A stretch of DNA of 64,000 bases from Aquatica leii (lineage: Eukaryota; Arthropoda; Insecta; Coleoptera; Lampyridae), in the NCBI GenBank assembly GCA_035610365.1, contig CM069432.1, positions 229,856,532 to 229,920,531 of the forward strand, written 5' to 3'. Numbering within the stretch: the first letter of the stretch is position 1; each line of letters starts with the position of its first letter. The translations under genes and the position numbers were made by a program. This document shows, one piece after another, positions 55,151-64,000 of this stretch. The notes under the pieces are model-generated. The model was given only the letters and a program-made list of their open reading frames with translations. It was not told the DNA's origin and did not search any database.

Positions 55151-55168
55151 GTCCCTGCTCGGGCGCCA
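55151..55168 (-). other. Element B primer-binding site
   Basis: The minus strand reads TGGCGCCCGAGCAGGGAC, two bases inside the LTR. It differs at one base from the classical tRNA-Lys3 primer site known from retroviruses (TGGCGCCCGAACAGGGAC). The primer is therefore probably a lysine tRNA. Confidence 0.8.
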
Positions 55169-55170
55169 AA

Positions 55171-56293
55171 TGTAACCAGTCCTGCGTTGTGGTGTTGATT
55201 TGGTCCACAACAACCTAGGTAGCTAAGTAGAGAAATAAGTATTCGAAACACAATTGCGATGTATAATAAAATAATTAAACGTATTTAAATTTAACCACAC
55301 AAAAATAAATGAAACAATCAGAATTCAAAATAAAATAAATAACATAATTCGGAAAAAATCAATTAATTCCGTGTGGATCTGTATATATCCTGCTATTGAA
55401 CCCGCCAACAGCGCCCTCTATTAGCTCTGTTATACTTAAACGTTGTTTGAAACTAAAACACAAATTAAAAATATGGTTTTTATACCCGTGTTTTCTGGTA
55501 ATTAATTAACGCAAATCCCCTTGCTAGCGGTGCGTTTTCTTGCGTTTATCTGGATAACTGGAACCGGTAGATTTGTTTGTTGTTAAGTTTGTAAACAATC
55601 TCGTCGAATTGTTCGAACGTTCGCCTCGGGTGCTTTTTCAAGTGCAATTTAAATACTTCCTGTACGTAAGAAAATTTCTGGACTTTACAGGTCGATGCAG
55701 CGAATTATTAAGAATCAAATTTAATTACATTCACGTCGATTGAACAAAAATTAAAATTAAATCGGCGTTTTCTACAATTTTTTCAAAATTCAAACTGGAC
55801 TGGACAAATCGACTGAAATACACTTCAATAGGATAACCAAATACAACACTCCTACACACAACAATTACTGAATATACGGACGCATTAATGAAAATGCGTA
55901 AAAATGATTCGTTGTTTGTTGCGACAGGTAAAACGCAGATGTTGAGCGTTGCAATGGCCGGTCAGAATTTAATCAGGTTGAGCAAATGCTCCAGGTACAG
56001 GCGGTGATCGTTAATCAGATTTCTGGTTAATTTACGGTTAGTTTTCAGGTTCGGCAGGTGGGATGTGTGAGGTGTCTTTAGAGACGTCGCGTCGCTTGGA
56101 CGACGACGAAAAGATCCCATCCCAGACGGTGCAACCGCTTTTATATCCTTTTTTCTTTTTTCAATGCCGGTTTTAGAGCGGGGGTCGTCTTGGCGCTGGA
56201 GGGATATACGAGGATGGGGGTAAAGTCTATGCACCATTTCAAATTTGTTTTCAATTTGTTCAAAATGGTGGACTTTATCTTCGTTTCGTTACA
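55171..56293 (-). repeat. Element B 5' LTR, 1123 bp
   Basis: Minus-strand ends are TGTAACGAAACG and GGACTGGTTACA, giving 6-bp inverted termini TGTAAC...GTTACA. A GGATATATACAG box lies near 55400. A 91-codon frame in it (56237-55962) has no similarity that I recognise and is probably chance. Confidence 0.85.
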
Positions 56294-56296
56294 GTC

Positions 56297-56980
56297 AGGC
56301 AGTAATTCTTTTCTGGCCTAAACAAACCTTACTAAAATACGCAATGATTTTTTCCTGTCCATCTTGCACCTGCAAAAGAGCCGTACCTATGGCCAGATTA
56401 CTTGCATTGATATCCAAAACAAATTTTTCATCTTCTCTTAGATATCTTTAAATCTGCGAAATGACTAGGGCTTGTTTAAGTTGATGAAAAGCGCTTTCGC
56501 AGTCTTCATTCCATCTAAATTCTGCTCTTCCTTTGGTCGGTTTCATCAAAGGTTTGGCAAATAGTATGTGCACAACCAAAAAAACTGCGAACTTAATGTT
56601 TTTCGATTGGTCTTTTGTCTGGGTTAGCTTTTACTCCATCTCTAGATACAACATAGTCAAAGTGTTGCACTTCTCTATTAAATACGTAGCATTTCTTTGA
56701 GCTCAGTTTTAGATTTGTCTACGGAGTCGTTAGAACACTTCCGTCGGTTGTTCAAATGTTCTTCAATCAACCTTTCAACCAAAATCACGTCGTCTAGATA
56801 AATCAAGCACGTTTTCTAAGACAGTCCTTGTAAAATGGTCTCCATTAAACGCTCGAACGTTGCAAGAGCGTTACACAGACCGAAGGGCTTTATAGTGAAC
56901 TGCCACAAACCAATTTTAATCGTAAAAGCTGTCGTTTCACAATCATTGGGTCCCAATTTTACCTGCCAATAACCTGTAAG
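56297..56980 (-). pseudogene. A2 reverse transcriptase and RNase H start
   Basis: Begins GYWQVKLGPNDCETTAFTIK; then FGLCNALATFERLMETILQG and CLIYLDDVILVERL, where the YLDD catalytic box is intact, unlike YVDN in A1. PKEEQNLDGMKTAKALFI-like sequence follows, then DEKFVLDINASNLAIGTALL and VQDGQEKIIAYFSKVC, the start of RNase H (its first Asp in LDINAS). Stops and shifts are frequent. Confidence 0.88.
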
Positions 56981-57082
56981 TTCAAAAAACTGACCTCAGC
57001 TTCATTTGAATACTTTTTATATATTTCTGTTGTCTGCGTCAAGAATCTTCCACATCCTTCGGTTATAGTCTCGAACGTTTCG
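56981..57082 (-). repeat. A2 5' LTR remnant
   Basis: 102 bases with AAACTGACCTCAGCTTCATT, TTTTTATATATTTCTGTTGT and ACATCCTTCGGTTATAGTCT, matching the U3 part of the A2 3' LTR. It ends CGAACGTTTCG at 57082. Fused to mid-RT at 56980. Confidence 0.8.
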
Positions 57083-58748
57083 CTATAAACTGTAAACGTA
57101 CAATTTAGAACACGAACAACAAAACGTTTATGCCAATATTCACTTTTGCAATTGCCAGTTCAGCTCAAACAATTTTCTCTTCATTACAGGTTACAAGTTT
57201 ATAGACTAGTAGACTAAAATAATATACTACTATAAAAACCGTGTAAGACGAACATAAAAAATCAAGTTTTAAATAGATGCCCCAAAATCTACAAATAAAC
57301 TTTGTTTTTTGACTCAGTTCTAAATCATGTTTTGTTTACTGATATCTTCATAAATTATTGTTTACTGAATTATGTTATAATTTATGTTAAACTTATATTT
57401 TATTGCTGTTCAAAATGTAAACAAATATTTTGTTTTTGTTAAAACTTGGTGAAAATAATAAATGAAATTATCAAGATTTTATTTATTTTAGACAAATAAT
57501 AAAAGTAACGGCCGGTTTTTAGAGACAAAAAGTTGGCAACCCTAATCTGCAACGTTATGTGCTTTCAAATGAATTTATTGAATAATACAGTGTGTTTCTG
57601 TGTGTATAAGTAAATTAGAATAATAGTTGTCTCGTTTTTGAAGATTCACATAGTCACTTGATAGCAGACACATTGATGTGTCTTGATACTCGTCATGACA
57701 TACACTGCCTTTGCCAAGCAGAGACATTAGGTACTTACAAAAAAGTGTATAAGAAGAATGTAGCAAAGAAAACAAAAAAATATTAGTCAAAAACGTTACG
57801 CATTAAAATTCTGCTGCTGGAAAATGCTAAAAGTAACGATTAGATTACAAAAATCGTTGTGAAGTAAAGCATTCAATAACTACTGCACTAAAGCAGTACG
57901 ATTAGTTAACGTATATTCATGAATAAATAGAAGCTTTCGATAACTGTTTAAATATTTAAGAAAATGTATCTGTGCATATTTTATATTTTTGTACAACACC
58001 GTAACGAAAAGTATAAACATTACTTAATGTCTTAGTAATGCTTAGAACTTTTCGACATCATAAAGTTTTCCAACTTTACAAAAATTCTTTAAAATATAAC
58101 AAAAACTTTTTTGTAGTATCCATATAATTTATTATGAATATCAAAATTACCTTCTTATGTATCAATAAATTTATGATAAAACTTTCCAAAACACAGTAAA
58201 GTTTAAGAATATAAATATGAGTAAACTACTGCAAGGTTAAAGCATTTTATATAAAAGATTTATCGATTGTTTGGTTAACGGCAACGAAAAGTATTTTGTT
58301 TACTGTCGCTCGTGCAAAATTACGTTACGGCGAATACACAATGAGAATAAATTGTATCGATATCATAGCAGACATAATAAAATATCAGGTACACACTCAT
58401 GAATTCATTATATAATATACACATGCGTGGATTTATAAAAGACGAGGGTCAAAGTAGTCTATGTTATCTTCACTTTAATTATTGAGCACTTGTGTCATAA
58501 TACACTCTTGAGGTATACGGATACGGAAACGCATTCAAATGCAAACATAAAAAGTTTGATGTTCTCTATACAATTACTGTAGTGCAGAAGGTACTTAAAA
58601 GGTATCGACAACAGCCACTTTTGTTGGCGTGATAAGCGTCTTCATATGAACAAATGAAAAGATTGAGTATACAAGTTTTTGAAACATTTAATATCGATAA
58701 GTCCGTGAAAACGAAAAATTTTGTATCACTGACCAATGACCGATACGA
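57083..58748. other. AT-rich stretch, nothing recognised
   Basis: Short frames only; no terminal repeats. Confidence 0.45.
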
Positions 58749-58751
58749 TAA

Positions 58752-60479
58752 TAGTACAGTCATTTTAGGTAAAAATTTACATGTTTTCAAAAATTTGTCA
58801 TACAAGCAAGGGAATCGGTACACATATTCAGTGTTACCGTCTCATTGGAATGTTTCCTCAAAAAAAAAGTTGTGCTGAAGCCGCAATCGTTCAAAATGGC
58901 GGCCAAAAGACAGTTTTTTAGGTTTTATTACTTCACCGTTGCGTTTAGAAAAAAAATTCTTAAACAAAAGTTGTTTGTTATGTAATTATCCACATATTTT
59001 ATTATAGCCATTTTTTTGTGTGAACAACGAAACATGCACAAAATGGCGTCGTTTTATAGTCCGTATAGAAAATGTAAATAAATTCATTTAACATTATGTA
59101 ATACTTGTTTCTGAAATTAGTAGACTTATTTTGAGCATACCAACCAACAGCTGTGAATAAAATTTAGAATTAATAACACAATAAAAATGGTTTTGTTTCA
59201 GATTTGCTGTAGGTATTGACTAATAGAACCATGGAAGATGAAAGGTGTTGTTTTTGTGGTGGGTACCTAAAAAAAGGGTGTAGTGTAGTGATTTGTTGAG
59301 AATTATTAACTATTATACAAACAAGCAAAGCAGTAGAAGATGGGCTTTGGGAAAGTTACAAAATGTTAAAGAACTTAAAGTGCACAAGGCCTGCAGAAAC
59401 TATTATACCAAAGAGTATCTTTGATTATACTAAACCTAGTACTATAACAGCTAAGAAAAGAAAACTGTCTATCAAAAAATAGGAGAAAGCGCATATCCAT
59501 GGTTCAGACGTTTAAAATAAAAGATGAAATTTTGAAAATATGCGGTGAACGGAAAGACGATTTAAGTAAAATTGTTAAAAAAAGAATGGAGCATGTAGAT
59601 TTACCAGCAGCTGAAGCTAGATACCATCATGAATGCTACGTTACTTTTAGCAATGTCCCAAAAGTAAAATCAGGACAGTCAAGCAAAGATGCTTAAGAAA
59701 CAGTTTTAGATATGTTGTTTCACTATATCGAGAAAGGAAAAGAATGCCAGTATTCGTTAATTGAAATAAAAGATATAGTGAAAAATTTTGAAATAGAAGA
59801 AGTAGACATTTCAGACTACATTTTGAAGACTAGGCTTAAACCGATGTGCGCTACGTGTCAAGGGTTGACCTGCAAATAATTGTGCAGAAGATGATAACAT
59901 TGATATTGAAGAAAATGATGATGACATTATCTAAATAACAACTTTTATATTTCCTATATTTGTTATTTGCGAACATTTTATATATGAAATCTCAAGAACA
60001 ATAACCAATTTCGTTTCCGTATTTATTTCTATTCAATTTTGTTTTACATGAATTTTTGTTTATCTTTTTAATATATATTTGCTTATAACACTTGGTATAC
60101 TGAATTATTTTCTAAAACCAGAAGTTTCTCTCAAGTAATTATTTGCTATTGAAATAGGTTATCAAAGTGATATTAAACACATTATTATTGACACGAATGA
60201 AAAGAAAAAGACATTTTGTGCCATTATAGTTGGTCACACCAAAAAATGGTAAAAATAAAATATCTTCATAATTACATGTCAAACAACTTTTGTTTAAACA
60301 TTTTTTTTTCTAAACGCAACGGTGAAGTAATAAAACCCATTTTGAACGATTGCAGCTTCAGCACAACTTTTTTTTGGGGACTTTATAACATTTCAATGAG
60401 ACGGTAACAATGAATATATGTACCGATTCTCTTGCTTGTATGACACATTTTTTTAAGAATATCTAAAATGACTGAACTA
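58752..60479 (+). mobile_element. TIR element of unknown superfamily, about 230-bp TIRs
   Basis: The left end (TAGTACAGTCATTTTAG, with GTCATACAAGCAAG and TTGTGCTGAAGC further in) is repeated inverted at the right end (TAGTTCAGTCATTTTAG on the minus strand). Similarity runs about 230 bases, with a 20-base insert in the left copy (GCGGCCAAAAGACAG). TAA flanks both ends (58749-58751 and 60480-60482), a 3-bp duplication. It holds one broken plus-strand frame of an uncharacterised protein type. 1728 bp, probably non-autonomous. Confidence 0.8.
59231..59880 (+). pseudogene. Uncharacterised transposon-associated protein, N-terminal part
   Basis: ATG at 59231: MEDERCCFCGGYLKKGC, then AVEDGLWESYKMLKNL, shift, KVHKACRNYYTKEY; later VQTFKIKDEILKICGERKDD, DLPAAEARYHHECYVTFS, then MLFHYIEKGKECQYSLIEIK and DYILKTRLKPM. 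The paired CxxC, VHK.CR..YT and C/H-rich AAEARYH..CY..F pattern suggests zinc binding. I recall this pattern from long unannotated repeat proteins in many invertebrates, of unknown function. Frame broken by about four stops or shifts; the large C-terminal part of the family is absent. Confidence 0.55.
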
Positions 60480-62049
60480 TAATTGTTTATGTGAAACAAG
60501 AAACAAGTATGTAAAAATTTGCATATATTTTAAACGCATCAGTTATAGGCAGTGCTGGCTGGTGGTCAATCATACAAGAAGGTCATTTAAAAAAACACAA
60601 TTATTGCAAAGTCTAAAAAAACATTCTTTCATTAACACGATTTATATTTAAGATTTAAGATATTCGTCTATCTTTACAATTACCAAAATGATCGATAAAA
60701 ATTTACAGTTTTTTACAGCATAGAAATACGCACGTGCAGCATAGTATTGCCGATTGCGTAGAAATTTATTTTGTTACGTAGAGGAACATCGTTCACTTTC
60801 CAAGGTAGTCGCAGCTAAAGTCAATCAGTTATTTTATTTAATATATGTATCTATTTTAAGAAACATTTTTATTGAGTTCTTTAATACTACTGGTCTTACG
60901 AATTTGAAGTAAAAGCTGAAGACTAGCATTAAATTTAAACTCTAAAGTTCTAAACTAATATTAGCTATTAATTTTTGTCTTGTCTTGTACCACCGCCATT
61001 CTGAAACATAAACGATAAGTCGTCTATTATAAATGAATAATATAGATCAACTAAGAAAATTGACTGTAAAGTTTGTCATATGTTGAAAAATTTGTATTCT
61101 AGAATATGTGTTTTATACACACGTCCTGCGAAGTTAATGATAAATGACGTATGTCACGTAAGCATTGCACCGCTACTGAGTAGGCGGAATGACCTCCAGG
61201 CTCAAGACCACAAGCAAGCATTTAAGCGTTTACTTGTTTTCTTTTCTAACTCGCATACAATTGTATTATGGGTGTCTCACTATTGACTACAATAACTATA
61301 TCATTTACAATTTGGTTTCAATATTATGCACGCGGGCACACGTAAATGTGAGCCTTCGGTAGATTTGCAAGTTTTCGTATCTCAATTTAAACGCATGAAA
61401 TTCAAACTCGAATAATTTGATTTATAAGTGAATTTTCTGTAATTTAGAGTAAATGAAATACCTTTCTTATTTATTTTTTCGGAGAGTCATTGACCAGATG
61501 ACCTAATAGAGAAGCCGCCATTGATTATAGGTATTTATTACCATTTGGCCAATAATTCTCGCTTTCTAATTACCACTTCCATTGTATACGCCTTTTTTAG
61601 CATAGCATAGCATAAATTTTAACTAACTTCATTGCGAACCCAAAAGATTGCAAATATTTGTGTAAGCATCTATTAGGTACGGCAAGCAATCCAAATAACA
61701 AAATTCTCGTAAAAAGATATCTTTTTAACACCATTTCTTGGGTATCCATTAGACATCATTTTGGCCACTTTCTTTATACAAAATTTGTCTCGAAAATTCC
61801 GCATGAAATCGGTATCTATAAACTGTCACTATCACTTTTGAGGCATCAAAATGATATCATGTATAAGAAAGCTGAATGTCACTTTGATGCCAAAATCATA
61901 TCACATAACATGATTATTTCATCATTCTGTTATCAAACTTATATTAATTAAATTATATGCTACTATGTTGATTAAAAAATATATGCAACGTATAAACAAT
62001 AACTTATATATTTTAACTTTACTATGTTTAGTGAAGATCTAAACTTATA
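60480..62049. other. No gene recognised
   Basis: AAATTCAAACTCGAATAAT near 61396 resembles 25489. A 97-codon plus frame at 61658-61951 has no recognisable motif. A TAGCA triplication lies at about 61600. Confidence 0.4.
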
Positions 62050-62345
62050 AAAAAACACTGTAACTACAAATTACATATTAGAATACAATATTTTAAATTT
62101 TTTACATGGTAGTAGACATCGTTTTAACAAACATTTAAAGTAATAAAAAAACTGAGCTTATACGACGACAGTCTTTGTCTTTATCGAATTGTGCTGAATT
62201 AGTTTATAATACCGCCAAAATAAAATGAAATTATATCTATTTACCTTTAATAATTATTATTATTCCACGATGTTGAATTGTGATTTAATTATTTTATTAT
62301 GTCTAAAATAATGTATCTTTTTTTACAAATTTTCTTTTTGTAACG
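62050..62345 (-). repeat. Unclassified repeat D, copy 2
   Basis: The reverse complement matches 50034-50458: AATTTGTAAAAAAAGATA, ATAATAATTATTAAAGGTAA, AAACGATGTCTACTACCATG and ATTACAGTG-like end. It lacks the middle insert of copy 1 and retains a block (GATAAAGACAAAGACTGTCG) that differs there. Confidence 0.7.
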
Positions 62346-62699
62346 AAAGTTACTATTGTTGATTTAAAACTTTTAGGTTTGTTGTATTATTTGGTGAGTC
62401 GTTGCTTTAAAAATTCTTTTGTCGGTCGTACTAGTGGACTTACCTTTAGTACTTTTTCCTTCCCAGGCTAGAGCTCAGTATAGAAAGGGTTAATTAGGAA
62501 ATAGTTAAACATAACTTTATCGATTCACCAAAATTAAAATATTTCTAATAATTACGAGTCATAACTTAATTTGGAAATAATATTATCAAATGCAAAATTA
62601 CTTTCTCATTTGAATAGCCCAGTAGGTTTGAAAAGGTTACTTTTTTACTCTCTTTACAAATCCGTGATAATCAAAAAAATCTATAGAAACAATCCACTT
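62346..62699. other. Spacer, nothing recognised
   Basis: No frame or repeat assigned. Confidence 0.4.
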
Positions 62700-63095
62700 A
62701 ATGTATCAGCGAAGGCTTCCACGGCCGGAGTCTATACTAAGATAAGAACGTGTTCCGGGTTTGGATCGTGTCAATGTTGTAACCGAAGTTGCCAACGTTT
62801 CGCCCACTTTCAACTCAAACAAGGAACCAAAATCTAAACACTTCTCAAAAGTTAAGTAATCAACTTGTGAACCAAGCCAGATTCTAAACTCAGAAAAGAT
62901 AAGAAAGAAAACGATAAACTTGAAAAAGCAAACGAGAATCTAACAAAGAACTACTAAGGAGTTAGGTAATCAACTTGTGAACCAAGCCAGATTCTAAACT
63001 CCATAGAAGTGACTTAAAAAGAAATAGACTCCGTATATAAAGAAGACATATCGTCACGGCTGGTTAAGCTCGATTCTAATTGGGTTACGGTTGAA
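62700..63095 (-). repeat. PLE terminal segment, another copy
   Basis: Matches 44533-44960 in the same orientation: GCGAAGGCTTCCACGGCCGG, TGCCAACGTTTCGCCCA, AAGAAAGAAAACGATAA and GTGAACCAAGCCAGATTCTA. The hammerhead-like CTGATGA block is deleted here. A degenerate internal duplication (TAATCAACTTGTGAACCAAG occurs twice) is shared with the 44.5-kb copy. Confidence 0.82.
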
Positions 63096-63099
63096 CAAA

Positions 63100-63235
63100 G
63101 ATTCAATAACAGAACGTTTCTGTGCAGGATGATGATGAGACGAATCATGAAGGTATCTATCAGTATGGGCGATAAACAGAATGGCCCAGAAGTCCGTCGG
63201 GCTTACGAGTTTACTCATATTCATAGAGTTATTAA
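63100..63235 (-). pseudogene. PLE reverse transcriptase C-terminal scrap
   Basis: Minus strand: SVYR-like in one frame, then HTDRYLHDSSHHHPAQKRSV and IESL. This is the conserved LGHSVYRKpTHTDRYLh..SHHHPaqK block at the end of PLE polymerases. It is adjacent to the terminal segment on the same strand, so this is a PLE copy with most of the polymerase deleted. Confidence 0.8.
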
Positions 63236-63638
63236 TCGTCGTCTACATCCACGTACTCGGTTCATTCTTTACAACGTTGACCGATTTTAATTATTCTCAA
63301 GAAAGGTAAACTGGGCCCCTATTCTAATTTCGACTGGAATAATTTCGATCGTGCTGTGATTGGTCGAAATTTATGAGCTAACTAGTGAGCGGCTGGCGAA
63401 CCCGATGTGACGTCATTACATTTCAACAGTCGAAATTGCAATCTCGAATATTATTTTCGGTCGTAATTCTGATTTCAACTAAAAAATAATCGAAACTATG
63501 AAATTTTTTCCATTTTGACTTTTTGAAGGAGGTTATGTTGACATAATAGTGAAAGTGTTTTGGGATATTACTAAATTATTAAAAATTCTGTAACAACAAA
63601 TGTTAATTGAGGTTGTTTTGCTATAATAAATATAAACA

Positions 63639-63803
63639 ATGGCGTTTTTATATGCGCAACTCGATATTGTGGCTGAATTAGAAAGACGTAAACAACGACG
63701 CGAGGTTAGGATATTTAGGAAAATTGTCCGTGACTCCCAGGACCCGTTTCGATTCACTGAAAGTGAATTTATAAGTCATTTTCGCCTACCCTGTTGTAAA
63801 TGA
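63639..63803 (+). CDS. Harbinger transposase, N-terminal exon or fragment
   Basis: ATG at 63639; 54 codons to a TGA at 63801. MAFLYAQLDIVAELERRKQR, then FRKIVRDSQDPFRFTESEFI and SHFRLP. R..R.FR...DP..l.E.EF...fRL is the N-terminal pattern of Harbinger nucleases (HARBI1-like). The stop may be a mutation, or the exon may continue through an intron outside view. No DDE residues lie within the window. Confidence 0.65.
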   Translation: MAFLYAQLDIVAELERRKQRREVRIFRKIVRDSQDPFRFTESEFISHFRLPCCK

Positions 63804-64000
63804 CCTATAGAAAACTATAAAAAAAAGCTACAGGATTCAATAGGATTCATATAGTGCTTTTGTCGCTGAATTTACCTATTAATTCCTATTGAAATGTAAA
63901 AGCAATAACCTGTATATTTTTAAAGGTTGCCATAGGATAACCTATAAATTTTTATAGAAACCTACAAGTTTCTATGAGTTAAAGTCTCAAAAATTAATTT
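63804..64000. other. Flank with short CCTATA repeats
   Basis: GACCTATAGAAAACTATA, GATAACCTATAAATTTTTAT and related units recur in both orientations. It could be internal Harbinger sequence or a separate small repeat. Confidence 0.35.

Larger units (their letters stand above)
54095..56293 (-). mobile_element. gypsy-type element B, nested in A2 (3' part lost)
   Basis: On the minus strand: 5' LTR (56293-55171), two spacer bases, primer site (55168-55151), a gag-protease frame (from 55046) and an end at about 54095 before any polymerase. No B 3' LTR is present at the left junction, so a deletion removed pol and the second LTR, probably with a few A2 bases. It interrupts the A2 RNase H. Its gag and protease are clearly different from family A. 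Confidence 0.8.
52037..57082 (-). mobile_element. gypsy family A, copy A2, split by element B
   Basis: Minus order: an LTR piece (57082-56981) joined directly to mid-RT (56980), RT and RNase H to about 56297, element B (56293-54095), the rest of RNase H from about 54090, integrase, then the 3' LTR (52293-52037). The two halves of RNase H meet in register around ...NYC and RRELLAVVK, so B was inserted into A2. gag, protease and the RT N-terminus were deleted. ATAT precedes the left end; the right-end flank is CTATA, so the duplication is not proven. Confidence 0.85.
63308..64000 (+). mobile_element. PIF/Harbinger element, 5' end (runs off window)
   Basis: The candidate terminus GGGCCCCTATTCTAATTTCG starts at 63308, followed by subterminal repeats of TTTCGACT type in both orientations (63322-63480). 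The start of a Harbinger-type coding sequence follows. The other end lies beyond 64000, if present. Confidence 0.55.

Noticed and set aside
55962-56237. 91-codon minus frame as a gene in the B LTR
   Set aside because: It lies wholly in the U3-like part of the LTR, has no motif and is rich in basic residues as GC-rich LTR sequence would give.
61658-61951. 97-codon plus frame as a gene
   Set aside because: No similarity recognised and no splice or start context; internal short repeats explain the length.

Overview
This window looks like a piece of an animal nuclear genome, most likely an arthropod and probably an insect; a beetle is my guess but is not demonstrated. The DNA is strongly AT-rich, no long gene-like frame lacks transposon similarity, and spliceosomal signals occur (an intron inside a transposase gene, and one candidate host exon pair). 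There is no operon, Shine-Dalgarno spacing or CRISPR array. Nearly everything recognisable is a mobile element, mostly decayed, in many superfamilies: Tc1/mariner, hAT (at least five), MULE, P/THAP, PIF/Harbinger, a tyrosine-recombinase-like fragment, gypsy LTR retrotransposons (three families) and Penelope-like elements (PLEs, at least four lineages).

Layout. 0-10 kb: a Tc1 transposase end, an 853-bp hAT relic with GCCCGG termini, a tyrosine-recombinase-like fragment, a Tc1 relic, a broken THAP/P-type gene and a gypsy pol relic (family C). 10-16 kb: MULE and PLE fragments, then gypsy copy A1 (12119-16090, minus) with LTRs and an ATAT target duplication. 18-23 kb: a nearly intact 3.74-kb hAT (ZMYM1-like transposase, perfect 8-bp duplication) sitting inside an older hAT. 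24-25 kb: dispersed repeat R. 26-29 kb: a second complete hAT with BED finger and perfect 8-bp duplication. 29-33 kb: a MITE, a mariner-type relic, a solo A LTR and a PLE end followed by a hammerhead-ribozyme-like motif. 35-36 kb: a possible host terminal exon pair. 36-42 kb: Harbinger, PLE, hAT and P-type fragments. 44-49 kb: an R copy interrupted by a PLE carrying a large inverted repeat and by a mariner. 48.7-57 kb: two more A copies (A3 plus, A2 minus); A2 is split by gypsy B, which has 1.1-kb LTRs. 58.7-60.5 kb: a TIR element with an uncharacterised frame. 62-64 kb: PLE pieces and the start of a Harbinger element.

The genes do not form a pathway; they form an insertion record. Relative ages can be read from nesting: inner hAT after outer hAT, B after A2, PLE and mariner after R. 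Catalytic residues are visibly lost in several polymerases, integrases and transposases, so most copies should be immobile. The elements closest to intact are the inner hAT (a few breaks, several at homopolymers) and the gag-pol half of A1 (four stops and one frameshift). All functional calls come from reading the translated sequence by eye; no database search was run.
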